Assembly (NCBI GenBank): GCA_003646995.1 | Contig: QMLZ01000072.1 | Coordinates: 1-11,885 of the forward strand | DNA from: Deltaproteobacteria bacterium | GTDB taxonomy: Bacteria > Desulfobacterota > DSM-4660 > Desulfatiglandales > Desulfatiglandaceae | Reading direction: 5' to 3' | DNA: 11,885 nt | Shown: positions 6,484 to 11,885 of the stretch, one piece after another | Layout of the letters: the number at the start of each line of letters is the position of its first letter | Numbering within the stretch: position 1 is the first letter of the stretch | The notes under the pieces: generated by a model | Databases searched by the model: none | What the model was told of the DNA's origin: nothing | The model's input: only the letters and a program-made list of their open reading frames with translations | Position numbers and translations under genes: made by a program

Positions 6484-6981
6484 ATGGGTAAGACCGAGCA
6501 GAATTTGAAAGATGCATTTGCAGGAGAATCTCAGGCCAACAGGAAGTACTTGGCATTTGCAAAACAGGCCGAAAGGGAGGGTTATCCTCAAGTAGCAAAG
6601 CTGTTTAGAGCCGCAGCGGAAGCTGAAACGGTTCACGCCCACGCACACTTGAGAGTCCTTGGAGGCATCAAAAGCACCAAGGAAAATTTGCAGGAGGCGA
6701 TCTCTGGGGAAACCTATGAATTCAAGGAGATGTACCCGGCAATGATTCAGGCGGCTAGGGATGAAGGAGAAAAGGCGGCTGAAAGAAGCTTTACATATGC
6801 AAACGCGGTAGAAAAGATCCACGCCGAACTTTACCAGAAGGCTTTGGATAATTTGGATAATCTGTCAGAAGTTGACGCATATTATGTCTGTTCAGTTTGT
6901 GGTTATACATGCGAGTTCGAACCGCCTGAAACCTGCCCCGTATGTGGCGCAAAATCCAAGGCGTTTATAAGGGTGGAATGA
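6484..6981 (+). CDS. rbr: Rubrerythrin 1 (short form), peroxide reductase
   Basis: A 165-residue rubrerythrin: an N-terminal four-helix diiron domain and a C-terminal rubredoxin-like Fe(Cys)4 domain. It reduces hydrogen peroxide to water in the cytoplasm with electrons from rubredoxin or flavodoxin. Likely diiron ligands are Glu15 (AGESQANR), Glu48 and His51 (EAETVHAH), Glu76 and Glu79 (GETYEF), and Glu110 and His113 (VEKIH). The iron-sulfur-free centre uses Cys136, Cys139, Cys151 and Cys154; an extra Cys143 sits between the knuckles. It is about 25 residues shorter than rubrerythrin 2 in this window, mostly between the helix pairs and at the domain linker, so the two are not recent copies. 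The start ATG has AAAGGAG about 7 bases upstream. Confidence 0.93.
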   Translation: MGKTEQNLKDAFAGESQANRKYLAFAKQAEREGYPQVAKLFRAAAEAETVHAHAHLRVLGGIKSTKENLQEAISGETYEFKEMYPAMIQAARDEGEKAAERSFTYANAVEKIHAELYQKALDNLDNLSEVDAYYVCSVCGYTCEFEPPETCPVCGAKSKAFIRVE

Positions 6982-7034
6982 GGAATTTCAGCTGGTAATT
7001 TGAAAGCGTCAAACCAATAAGTGAGGAGGAAAAA

Positions 7035-7481
7035 ATGGGAAAAGCTTTGATTATTTACGACAGCAGAACAGGTAAAACTGAGCAAATGGCCCAATACATT
7101 GCCGAGGGCATCAGGTTTAGCGGCAATGAAGTGGAAGTGAAAAAGGTACAAGAAATAAAGAACGAAAAGGAGCTTGAAGGTTACGATGCCTATGTGTTCG
7201 GCTCTCCCACCTACCACCGGGATATGATTGGCACAATGAAAACTTTTCTCTTCCTGGCTGAAAAAGCTAACCTGGAAGGAAAGCTGGGCGGAGCTTTCGG
7301 ATCTTATACACACAGCGGTGACGCGCCCAAGATAATCCTGGATACCTTGGAGTTCGTGTTCAAGATGAAGATATCCAGACTTGGATCATTGAGACTGAAG
7401 GAAAACACCATTGGCACCCCCGACGGCATAAAGGCATGCCAAGACTATGGGAGGTCCATTGGTGAGGCATTGAATCAGTAG
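7035..7481 (+). CDS. Flavodoxin 1, related to the FprA flavodoxin domain
   Basis: A 148-residue single-domain flavodoxin. The FMN phosphate loop is [12 protein letters not shown] (residues 8-19) and the second FMN region is FGSPTYH (55-61), followed by [12 protein letters not shown] (85-96). The last segment matches FGS(Y/F)GWSGE of FprA (rubredoxin:oxygen oxidoreductase) C-terminal domains, except that the aromatic Trp is replaced by His93. The metallo-beta-lactamase diiron half of FprA is absent, so this is an electron carrier, not an oxygen reductase. It sits between rubrerythrin 1 and two rubredoxins and probably passes electrons to one of them. GAGGAGG lies 7 bases before the ATG. A paralogue lies at 9939. 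Confidence 0.88.
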   Translation: MGKALIIYDSRTGKTEQMAQYIAEGIRFSGNEVEVKKVQEIKNEKELEGYDAYVFGSPTYHRDMIGTMKTFLFLAEKANLEGKLGGAFGSYTHSGDAPKIILDTLEFVFKMKISRLGSLRLKENTIGTPDGIKACQDYGRSIGEALNQ

Positions 7482-7497
7482 CTCTACGAAAGGTAAA

Positions 7498-7686
7498 ATG
7501 ATGGAAAGATATGTTTGCGGCATATGTGGCTACGTCTATGACCCCGAAGCAGGGGATCCAACAACGGGCATTGAAACAGGAACACCTTTTAACGAACTAC
7601 CATATACTTGGGTTTGTCCAATCTGCGGGGCCTCCAAGGACATGTTTGCCCCGGACCGTGATGAGATGGCACGGTTTTCTATGTAA
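7498..7686 (+). CDS. rub: Rubredoxin, standard CX2C type
   Basis: A 62-residue rubredoxin, a small iron-sulfur-free Fe(Cys)4 electron carrier. Ligands are Cys7 and Cys10 ([16 protein letters not shown]) and Cys40 and Cys43 ([10 protein letters not shown]). The middle has [11 protein letters not shown] where DLPDDW is usual. Ten extra residues follow the fold ([12 protein letters not shown]), longer than a typical 52-54-residue rubredoxin. The first codons are ATGATG, so the start may be 7498 or 7501; the ribosome binding site GAAAGG is weak. It starts 16 bases after flavodoxin 1 and is followed by another rubredoxin 12 bases on, so all are probably co-transcribed. Confidence 0.93.
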   Translation: MMERYVCGICGYVYDPEAGDPTTGIETGTPFNELPYTWVCPICGASKDMFAPDRDEMARFSM

Positions 7687-7698
7687 GGAGATTTGACC

Positions 7699-7908
7699 AT
7701 GGCAAAACCAGAGGAAATGTGGCAATGCCAAACAACAAATTGCGGCTATATTTACAACCCTGACAAAGGAGACAGAAAGGGTAAAATCCCGAAGGGAACT
7801 AGATTTGAAGATTTGCCAGATGACTGGAAATGTCCAGTGTGTGGCGCTTCAAAGAAAAACTTCAGACCACTGGCAGGGCCAGGCTCTGTTGTAGCTGAGG
7901 CCAAATGA
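7699..7908 (+). CDS. Rubredoxin with CX4C first knuckle (Rd-2 type)
   Basis: A 69-residue rubredoxin in which the first knuckle is Cys10-QTTN-Cys15, two residues longer than usual, while the second is standard (Cys45-PV-Cys48). A rubredoxin with this CX4C spacing (Rd-2) is known from Desulfovibrio desulfuricans. Other family features are intact: [28 protein letters not shown] Gly/Pro/Ala-rich tail of about 13 residues follows. The ATG at 7699 is 8 bases behind AAGGAG (7685-7690); an in-frame TTG at 7693 is too close. It lies between the standard rubredoxin and rubrerythrin 2 and could be the dedicated donor to that enzyme, which is inference. Confidence 0.92.
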   Translation: MAKPEEMWQCQTTNCGYIYNPDKGDRKGKIPKGTRFEDLPDDWKCPVCGASKKNFRPLAGPGSVVAEAK

Positions 7909-7926
7909 AGGTTAGGAGGTGAAACA

Positions 7927-8502
7927 ATGGCAGAATTGAAAGGATCTCAAACAGAAAAAAACCTTTTGACAGCTTTTGCTGGGGAATCTCAAGCCCGCAA
8001 CCGCTACACCTACTTTGCGAGCCAGGCAAAAAAGGAAGGCTACGAACAGATTGCCTTCATTTTCGAGGAGACGGCCAACCAGGAAAAAGAACATGCTAAG
8101 AGGCTGTTCAAATTCCTCGAGGGCGGGGAGGTGGAGGTCTCGGCCAGTTTTCCTGCGGGTGTAATAGGATCAACCCTGGAAAACCTGAAGGCTGCTGCTG
8201 CAGGAGAAAATTATGAGCATACTGAGATGTATCCAAATTTTGCAAAGGTAGCTCGTGAGGAAGGGTTCGAGGCAATTGCCGCCGTGTTCGAGGCCATTGC
8301 GGTTGCGGAAAAGCAGCACGAAAAAAGGTACAAAGATTTGGCTTCAAACATAGAGGCGGGTCGAGTGTTCAAGAGAGATGAAGAGGTAGTGTGGAGATGC
8401 CGCAATTGCGGGTATCTGCACGTAGGCACAAAGGCCCCGGAGACTTGTCCTGCATGTGCCCATCCTCAGGCTTATTTCGAATTGCTTGGAGAAAACTATT
8501 AA
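7927..8502 (+). CDS. rbr: Rubrerythrin 2 (full-length), NADH-linked peroxidase terminal enzyme
   Basis: A 191-residue rubrerythrin of the length of the Desulfovibrio enzyme. Diiron ligands fall at the classical positions: Glu20 (AGESQARNRY), Glu53 and His56 (NQEKEHAKR), Glu94 and Glu97 (GENYEHTEMYP), Glu128 and His131 (VAEKQHEKRY). The C-terminal Fe(Cys)4 domain uses Cys158, Cys161, Cys174 and Cys177. It reduces peroxide to water; electrons come from NAD(P)H through a rubredoxin reductase and rubredoxin, though no reductase gene is in this window. GGAGGTG precedes the ATG by about 6 bases. It follows the CX4C rubredoxin by 18 bases. Confidence 0.95.
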   Translation: MAELKGSQTEKNLLTAFAGESQARNRYTYFASQAKKEGYEQIAFIFEETANQEKEHAKRLFKFLEGGEVEVSASFPAGVIGSTLENLKAAAAGENYEHTEMYPNFAKVAREEGFEAIAAVFEAIAVAEKQHEKRYKDLASNIEAGRVFKRDEEVVWRCRNCGYLHVGTKAPETCPACAHPQAYFELLGENY

Positions 8503-8645
8503 GCAGGATTCATCTGGAGCTCGCATTGGTGATGAAATTGGAGAAGAACCTGATTATGAAGCTGCACTTGAAGCCTTTGGTTCTTCCCTGTAACTAATAA
8601 TTCATAACAACGATGCTTAACAATTAAAAATCAAGGAGGAAGAAG
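8503..8645. other. Spacer between rubrerythrin 2 and desulfoferrodoxin, with coding-like remnant
   Basis: The 143 bases hold no full gene. A frame from 8501 to the stop TAA at 8591-8593 reads an acidic, protein-like tail (IGDEIGEEPDYEAALEAFG), without a start codon or ribosome binding site of its own. It might be the last piece of a lost gene. Downstream, TAACTAATAA (8591-8600) shares ACTAATAA with the right arm of the proposed PerR operator at 10758-10782, so a PerR-controlled internal promoter for desulfoferrodoxin is possible. The ribosome binding site AAGGAGGA for the next gene lies at the right end. Confidence 0.35.
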
Positions 8646-9020
8646 ATGACTGAAAGACTGCAAGTTTACAAGTGTGAGGTTTGTGGAAATATTGTTGAGG
8701 TATTACATTCTGGTAAGGGGGAACTTGTCTGTTGTAATCAGCCCATGAAACTTTTGGTGGAAAATACTGTTGACGCTGCCAAAGAGAAACATGTGCCGGT
8801 AGTAGAGAAGACATCGGAAGGATTCAAGGTAAAGGTGGGGGATGTGGCCCATCCAATGGAAGAGAAACATTACATTGAATGGATAGAACTGATAGTCGGC
8901 GATAAGGCTTACAGACAGTTCCTGAACCCTGGTGACGCACCGGAGGCAGTTTTCAATGTACAGGCAGACCAGGCTGCGGCCAGGGAATTTTGCAACCTTC
9001 ATGGTTTATGGAAAGGATAA
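8646..9020 (+). CDS. dfx: Desulfoferrodoxin (2Fe superoxide reductase)
   Basis: A 124-residue desulfoferrodoxin (class I superoxide reductase), which reduces superoxide to hydrogen peroxide in the cytoplasm without making oxygen. The N-terminal desulforedoxin-like centre I has Cys10, Cys13, Cys29 and Cys30 (CEVC and the CC pair). The catalytic centre II has His49, His69, His75, Cys116 and His119 (CNLHGLW), and the Glu47-Lys48 pair just before His49 is the conserved loop thought to steer the reaction. All ligands are intact. AAGGAGGAAG lies 4-8 bases before the ATG. The stop is 5 bases before the ferritin start, so translation is probably coupled. The peroxide it makes would be removed by the two rubrerythrins. 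Confidence 0.97.
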   Translation: MTERLQVYKCEVCGNIVEVLHSGKGELVCCNQPMKLLVENTVDAAKEKHVPVVEKTSEGFKVKVGDVAHPMEEKHYIEWIELIVGDKAYRQFLNPGDAPEAVFNVQADQAAAREFCNLHGLWKG

Positions 9021-9025
9021 TGGCC

Positions 9026-9541
9026 ATGTTGAACGAGAAGATAGAAAAGGCCCTAAACCAGCAGTTGAATGCGGAGCTGTATTCCGCATACCTCTACTTG
9101 TCCATGGCGGCCTATTTTAGATCCATAAGCCTGGGCGGATTTGCCAACTGGATGGAAGTCCAATACCAAGAGGAAGTAGCCCACGCAATGAAGTTTTACA
9201 GTTACATAAATGAGAGGGGTGGTCGAGTGATCCTTCAGGCAATAGAGGCCCCTCCGACTGAATGGGATTCACCCCTCGCGGTTTTCCAAGCGGCTTATGC
9301 TCATGAACAGAAGGTCACAGGGATGATAAATGACTTAGTGGAACTTGCCATCCAAGAACGTGACCATGCAACCAATATTTTCTTGCAGTGGTTTGTCACT
9401 GAACAAGTGGAGGAAGAAGACAGCGCGAATGAGGTGGTGGAAAAACTCAAACTGATGAGTGATGCACGGGGAGGCCTGTTTATGCTTGACCGGGAACTGG
9501 GTCAGCGGACTTTCACTCCACCAACCCAACAAGATCAATAA
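9026..9541 (+). CDS. ftn: Ferritin, iron-storage ferroxidase
   Basis: A 171-residue non-haem bacterial ferritin that stores iron and, by oxidising Fe(II), limits Fenton chemistry. I chose ATG 9026 ([20 protein letters not shown]): AAAGGA at 9012-9017 lies 8 bases upstream, and numbering from here puts the ferroxidase residues at Glu17, Glu50, His53, Glu94 and Gln127, the same positions as in E. coli FtnA. ATG 9020, overlapping the desulfoferrodoxin stop as TAATG, would add two residues and is possible. A longer frame from 8990 lies inside the upstream gene. No Met haem ligand pattern of bacterioferritin is obvious. The C-terminal tail is short and polar ([10 protein letters not shown]). Confidence 0.95.
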   Translation: MLNEKIEKALNQQLNAELYSAYLYLSMAAYFRSISLGGFANWMEVQYQEEVAHAMKFYSYINERGGRVILQAIEAPPTEWDSPLAVFQAAYAHEQKVTGMINDLVELAIQERDHATNIFLQWFVTEQVEEEDSANEVVEKLKLMSDARGGLFMLDRELGQRTFTPPTQQDQ

Positions 9542-9564
9542 ATTTCAATGAAAGGAGCAAAAAA

Positions 9565-9720
9565 ATGGGAGAATGGAAATGTAGTAACTGTGGATATACC
9601 CTCTCGGCGGACAAGCCCCCGGAGCAATGTCCATCATGTAAAGAAAAATGCGAGTTTATGGATGTGTCCTGTTACATCCCTGACTGCGGGGAGACAGGAA
9701 GTGACCCAAGGCTCAAGTAG
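9565..9720 (+). CDS. Cys-rich rubredoxin-like small protein
   Basis: A 51-residue protein with seven cysteines. WKCSNCGY (Cys6, Cys9) and CPSC (Cys22, Cys25) form a rubredoxin/rubrerythrin-tail-like metal site with a very short linker. The second half adds Cys29, Cys36 and Cys41 ([14 protein letters not shown]), a pattern I recall from short proteins of clostridia and sulfate reducers. It may be an electron carrier with one Fe(Cys)4 site and a disulfide or second metal site; the function is not known to me. AAAGGAG (9551-9557) lies 7 bases before the ATG. It sits 23 bases after ferritin and 17 before the zinc-ribbon gene. Confidence 0.85.
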   Translation: MGEWKCSNCGYTLSADKPPEQCPSCKEKCEFMDVSCYIPDCGETGSDPRLK

Positions 9721-9737
9721 TAGAGGAGGAGAAAAGC

Positions 9738-9923
9738 ATGTCTGAGAAAAAATATAGGGTCAGGGCAGAATGCCCCCAATGCGCCTGCGGGGACGTAAGC
9801 TTCCTAGGCCCGGAAACCTTGAGAGAAAAATTCATTGGTAATGAAGACGAAATCGAGATCTTGTGCCCTCACTGTGGCACCAAGATCAAGGGCAAACTCG
9901 AAATCTTGGATGAGGCTGACTAG
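9738..9923 (+). CDS. Small zinc-ribbon protein
   Basis: A 61-residue protein with Cys12, Cys15 and Cys17 (ECPQCACGD) near the start and Cys43 and Cys46 (CPHCG) later, a likely zinc ribbon with the fifth Cys as a spare or alternative ligand. The stretch between the pairs is acidic and helical (GPETLREKFIGNEDE). No enzyme domain is present. The ATG follows GAGGAGG by about 7 bases. It is tightly packed between the Cys-rich protein and flavodoxin 2 (15 bases to the next start), so it is part of the operon. Function unknown; a metal-binding or regulatory accessory role is a guess. Confidence 0.8.
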   Translation: MSEKKYRVRAECPQCACGDVSFLGPETLREKFIGNEDEIEILCPHCGTKIKGKLEILDEAD

Positions 9924-9938
9924 CAGAGGAGATATAAA

Positions 9939-10373
9939 ATGAGCAAGGTGCTGGTAGTATACGCCACCAGAACAGGTGGCACAAAAAACATAGCCGAGCT
10001 GATAGCCGAGGGCATACGCTTTGAAGGAGCTGATGCAGAGGTGGTAAATGTGACCCAGATAAAGAAAGAGGCCGATCTTCAGGGGTATGATGGGTATGTG
10101 TTCGGCTCTGCCACCTACCACGGCGAAATGATGCAGCCTATGAAGACCATGCTTTTTCTTGCTGAAAAAGCTGGGCTAGAGGGAAAGGTCGGGGGGGCTT
10201 TTGGCGCCTTTGGCTGGAGCGGTGAGGCCCCCGGTAGGATATTTGAGACTATGAAAAATATCTTCAAGATGGATATGATAAGCGGTCCGTTAAGATTGAA
10301 ATCCGCTTATTTAGAGGGCGGGACACAGATGGCCCAAGACTACGGAAAAGAAATCGCAAAAAAATTGGGCTAG
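9939..10373 (+). CDS. Flavodoxin 2, related to the FprA flavodoxin domain
   Basis: A 144-residue flavodoxin, paralogous to flavodoxin 1 over its full length (shared AEGIRF, GYD-YVFGS-TYH, PMKT/TMKT, FLAEKA-LEGK). The FMN phosphate loop is YATRTGGTKNIAE (8-20). The FGAFGWSGEAP segment (88-98) keeps the Trp of FprA C-terminal domains, unlike flavodoxin 1. With no diiron domain attached it must serve as a carrier, for instance for the rubredoxin encoded downstream or for desulfoferrodoxin. AGAGGAGAT lies about 8 bases before the ATG. Confidence 0.88.
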   Translation: MSKVLVVYATRTGGTKNIAELIAEGIRFEGADAEVVNVTQIKKEADLQGYDGYVFGSATYHGEMMQPMKTMLFLAEKAGLEGKVGGAFGAFGWSGEAPGRIFETMKNIFKMDMISGPLRLKSAYLEGGTQMAQDYGKEIAKKLG

Positions 10374-10386
10374 TTGGATTTGCGGC

Positions 10387-10403
10387 AGGCCCCGCTCTTG
10401 ACA
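10387..10403 (+). promoter_or_regulatory. Possible internal promoter before the last rubredoxin
   Basis: The 100-base gap before the rubredoxin contains a perfect -35 hexamer TTGACA (10398-10403), but at 17 bases only GTACCT is found, a poor -10. The same place also shows AGGC-N6-TCTTGA, with GG at 10388-10389 and G at 10400, the same offset as the two -24/-12-like elements further left but with a worse -24 box. Either reading would let the last rubredoxin be made separately. Confidence 0.3.
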
Positions 10404-10474
10404 AATCAAGGGTTTTCTCTGTACCTGTTGCTATGTTCTAACCATAGACAATTTAAAAGAAGAAAGGAGGAATT

Positions 10475-10636
10475 ATGGCCAAATACGTTTGTTCGATTTG
10501 CGGTTATGTATATGATCCTGAGGCGGGAGACCCGGACAATGGGGTTTCTCCGGGCACGGCTTTCGAGGATCTTCCTGATGACTGGACTTGCCCGGTCTGT
10601 GGCGCTGACAAAGAAATGTTCGAAAAAGAGGAATAA
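10475..10636 (+). CDS. rub: Rubredoxin, canonical 53-residue CX2C type
   Basis: A textbook rubredoxin of 53 residues: Cys6 and Cys9 in [24 protein letters not shown], and Cys39 and Cys42 in [19 protein letters not shown] (10463-10470) lies 4 bases before the ATG. It is an electron carrier for rubrerythrin, desulfoferrodoxin or an oxygen reductase. It is the last gene of the array, about 100 bases after flavodoxin 2, and a hairpin follows 8 bases after its stop. It is the most standard of four rubredoxins here and may be the main one. Confidence 0.95.
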   Translation: MAKYVCSICGYVYDPEAGDPDNGVSPGTAFEDLPDDWTCPVCGADKEMFEKEE

Positions 10637-10643
10637 AGGCTAT

Positions 10644-10683
10644 GGGTGGGCATTTTGCTAATATTGCCCGCCCCTCATTTATC
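10644..10683 (+). terminator. Hairpin at the end of the oxygen-defence array
   Basis: GGGTGGGCA (10644-10652) pairs with TGCCCGCCC (10665-10673), nine pairs with one G-U, across a 12-base loop. The following bases are CTCATTTATCT, only a loose T-run, so it is a moderate intrinsic terminator. It begins 8 bases after the rubredoxin stop and separates the array from the perR promoter. Confidence 0.6.
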
Positions 10684-10736
10684 TCGTTATCCTTCCCCAG
10701 AAAAACTTTAGCTCTGAATATCCCTCCAAAAAATTC

Positions 10737-10765
10737 TTGACGTGGGCTTGGAACCCAATTAGTAT
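10737..10765 (+). promoter_or_regulatory. Sigma-70 promoter of the perR unit
   Basis: TTGACG (10737-10742), exactly 17 bases, then TAGTAT (10760-10765). Transcription would start near 10772. This excludes the in-frame TTG at 10765 as the perR start codon. The -10 box lies inside an inverted repeat, which fits repression by blocking. Confidence 0.7.
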
Positions 10766-10782
10766 TGAGAACAATTACTAAT
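10758..10782. promoter_or_regulatory. Probable PerR/Fur operator over the perR -10 box
   Basis: ATTAGTA (10758-10764) and TACTAAT (10776-10782) are perfect 7-bp arms around an 11-base centre. The element is AT-rich like known PerR/Fur boxes, although the arm spacing is wider than the 7-1-7 Bacillus PerR box. Its position over the -10 and start site suggests that the repressor controls itself. Confidence 0.6.
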
Positions 10783-10824
10783 AAGAGGTTGCCCCAGTCC
10801 TTGAACAATAAACAAAGACATCGG

Positions 10825-11271
10825 ATGACAAAGCAGCGGAGGATAATTCTTGAAGAGCTGCGGAAATACGGATCGCACCCAACGGCTGATGAGCTCTATG
10901 AAAAGGTTAGGAAACGCTTGCCGCGCATAAGCCTTGGCACAGTTTACAGGAACCTCGACCTGTTGGTTTCTGAAGGATTGATAGGGAGACTAAGGGGTGA
11001 TTACCCTCAAATGCGGTTCGACCCAAGAACCGACGAACATTATCACATCACATGCTTAAATTGTGGAAAAATTGAAGACGCACCCATTGAGCCCCTTAAT
11101 GATCCCATAAAGAACCTGGAAAATGTGGTTGGGCACCTGACAAAGTATGGAGTTTTCGGCCATAGGTTAGAATTTGTTGGATATTGTTCAGAGTGCTTGA
11201 AGCGGGAGCAACAAAACCCCGCAAAGGGTCAAGAACATGACGAGCCACAGAAGAAGGGGGTGGAACAATGA
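10825..11271 (+). CDS. perR: PerR/Fur-family repressor
   Basis: A 148-residue Fur-superfamily repressor. The DNA-binding winged helix covers residues 1-60 (MTKQRRIILEEL, SHPTADELYEKV, ISLGTVYRNLDLL). The metal-sensing domain has the PerR pattern: His18, Asp66 (FDP), His72 and His74 (EHYH), Asp85 (KIED), matching His37, Asp85, His91, His93 and Asp104 of Bacillus PerR. Asp in the FDP position is the PerR-like, not Fur-like, choice. A structural zinc site is CLNC (Cys77, Cys80) and CSEC (Cys121, Cys124). PerR proteins lose DNA binding when peroxide oxidises an iron-binding His. I chose ATG 10825; TTG 10801 would add RHR-type residues seen in some homologues and remains possible, while 10765 lies in the -10 box. 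It overlaps the next gene by ATGA. Likely targets are the array to the left. Confidence 0.9.
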   Translation: MTKQRRIILEELRKYGSHPTADELYEKVRKRLPRISLGTVYRNLDLLVSEGLIGRLRGDYPQMRFDPRTDEHYHITCLNCGKIEDAPIEPLNDPIKNLENVVGHLTKYGVFGHRLEFVGYCSECLKREQQNPAKGQEHDEPQKKGVEQ

Positions 11272-11459
11272 CAACACCAATGCATTGCCCCGGCTTTGAG
11301 TCATTGAAAACATTGAAATCTTTTGTTTGCAAGTGCCCAAACTGCGGAAAGGAAAAGGAAATATTTTCAGACGAATTTGACCGTAAGCACATTTGTTCCG
11401 GATGTGGGCAGGAAATAGATTTTACCAAATGCGAGGTCGTGGCAGAGGCTGGGACATAA
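11268..11459 (+). CDS. Zinc-ribbon protein coupled to perR
   Basis: A 63-residue protein with Cys23-x2-Cys26 (CPNCGKEKEIFSDEFDR) and Cys43-x2-Cys46 (CSGCGQEID), a clean zinc ribbon, plus Cys7, Cys21 and Cys55. I recall the signature CPGFE, KSF-CKCPNCGKEKEIFSDE and IDFTKCE from conserved anaerobe proteins of unknown role. Its ATG overlaps the perR stop as ATGA, so it is translated together with the repressor and may modify its action, which is only a contextual guess. No membrane or enzyme domain is visible. Confidence 0.85.
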   Translation: MTTPMHCPGFESLKTLKSFVCKCPNCGKEKEIFSDEFDRKHICSGCGQEIDFTKCEVVAEAGT

Positions 11460-11466
11460 GGCATCA

Positions 11467-11691
11467 ATGAAGCGCTTTGAGTATCGAATAACAAAACACC
11501 CCGCAGAGGAATTTGTTGAGCTGGTTTATTTCTGCTCCCTTGAGGGCGAGTGCCACCTGGAAAAAGTGGCAAGGCACCAGACAGAGGTACTGGAAAATAT
11601 TTTAAATGAAATGGGTGCAGAGGGATGGGAAATGGTACAGTTGGCATTCGGAAAAGGGGGCTTGATAGGGTTTTGGAAAAGGGAAATATAA
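11467..11691 (+). CDS. DUF4177-like small protein
   Basis: A 74-residue protein with the layout of DUF4177: an N-terminal strand (KRFEYRITKHP), a central helix (TEVLENILNEMGAEGWEMVQLA) and a C-terminal strand (GLIGFWKREI). The LN-MGAEGWE motif followed by a strand ending in a basic FWKR is typical. Function unknown. It starts 7 bases after the zinc-ribbon gene with only a weak ribosome binding site (AAGG), so it likely depends on translation of its neighbour. Confidence 0.7.
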   Translation: MKRFEYRITKHPAEEFVELVYFCSLEGECHLEKVARHQTEVLENILNEMGAEGWEMVQLAFGKGGLIGFWKREI

Positions 11692-11751
11692 ACAGGTGCG
11701 TAAACTTCCAAGAAGGGAGCCAAAATAAACCTAGAAGGAGGAGTAAACGGA

Positions 11752-11885
11752 ATGGAAAAGGACGCAAAAAAGGCTGCTGAGAAAAAAGGATTGAATATCA
11801 GGGAAATCACGGCATGTGAAGCGACTGCCCAAATGCTTGAGCGAATGGAAAAGGATGGAGTTGAAAGTGTGTTTCATAGGGCCGC
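11752..11885 (+). CDS. cooS: Probable anaerobic CO dehydrogenase catalytic subunit, N-terminus (partial)
   Basis: Forty-four codons and two bases up to the window edge. A strong ribosome binding site, AAGGAGGAG (11735-11743), lies 8 bases before the ATG. After a lysine-rich start, TACEATAQMLERMEKDGVES and VFHRA follow, which match the first helices of Ni-Fe CO dehydrogenases (CooS/AcsA), just before their first cluster-binding cysteines. Those cysteines lie beyond the edge, so the call rests on the N-terminal pattern. The enzyme interconverts CO and CO2 and has oxygen-sensitive Ni-Fe-S clusters. It begins 60 bases after the DUF4177 gene and may have its own promoter in that gap. Confidence 0.7.
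   Translation, partial: MEKDAKKAAEKKGLNIREITACEATAQMLERMEKDGVESVFHRA

Noticed and set aside
8990..9025. Longer ferritin start inside desulfoferrodoxin
   Set aside because: It would overlap the conserved C-terminus of desulfoferrodoxin; the later ATG restores standard ferritin numbering and has a suitable ribosome binding site.
10374..10661. 95-codon plus-strand frame after flavodoxin 2
   Set aside because: It overlaps the canonical rubredoxin gene in another frame, which has a strong ribosome binding site and complete motifs.
11096..11767. Long open frame of 223 codons on the minus strand
   Set aside because: It lies opposite perR, the zinc-ribbon and DUF4177-like genes, all of which have clear family motifs; the minus-strand product has no recognisable motif and a low-complexity, Pro/Phe/Leu-rich composition.
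1..11885. CRISPR array, tRNA, rRNA, transposase or integrase
   Set aside because: I saw no regularly spaced repeats, no tRNA-like cloverleaf or rRNA sequence, and no transposase or recombinase motif in any frame I examined.

Overview
The window looks like chromosomal DNA of a strict anaerobe, most probably a sulfate reducer of the former Deltaproteobacteria (Desulfobacterota). The reasons are a dense oxygen-defence cluster of rubrerythrins, rubredoxins, desulfoferrodoxin, ferritin and a PerR-type repressor, hybrid PAS kinases and a sigma-54 activator, and the start of an anaerobic CO dehydrogenase gene at the right edge. This assignment is inference from gene content. All recognised genes and gene remnants read on the + strand.

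Left part (1-5033), signalling and decay. A remnant of an Alginate_exp-type outer-membrane porin (about 84-296) is followed by about 280 gene-free bases. Next come an intact membrane-bound hybrid histidine kinase (577-3000), a decayed response-regulator/HisKA gene that overlaps its 3' end (2957-3491), a spacer with three inverted repeats, and an intact PAS/AAA+/Fis sigma-54 activator (3687-5033) whose PAS domain carries three closely spaced cysteines.

Middle part (5034-6041), two control regions around a small operon. An atypical rubredoxin with a C-x-C first knuckle and a 72-residue conserved small protein (5286-5726) lie between two nearly matching -24/-12-like elements (5196-5211 and 5992-6007). 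A striking nested palindrome built from TGTCTC/GAGACA hexamers (5730-5794) follows the small operon. The simplest model is that the neighbouring sigma-54 activator drives both units.

Right part (6042-10636), the oxygen-defence array. In order: a conserved 69-residue protein, a 57-residue winged-helix protein, rubrerythrin 1, flavodoxin 1, a CX2C rubredoxin, a CX4C rubredoxin, rubrerythrin 2, desulfoferrodoxin (superoxide reductase), ferritin, a 51-residue Cys-rich rubredoxin-like protein, a zinc-ribbon protein, flavodoxin 2 and a last CX2C rubredoxin. Desulfoferrodoxin would reduce superoxide to peroxide, the rubrerythrins would reduce peroxide to water, ferritin would take up released iron, and the rubredoxins and flavodoxins would carry the electrons. 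A hairpin ends the array (10644-10683).

Right end (10737-11885). A PerR/Fur-type repressor gene has a good sigma-70 promoter whose -10 box lies inside an inverted repeat, which suggests autoregulation. It is translationally coupled to a zinc-ribbon protein and followed by a DUF4177-like protein. The window stops 44 codons into a probable cooS. Three genes here are very short (57, 51 and 53 codons): 6266-6439, 9565-9720 and 10475-10636.
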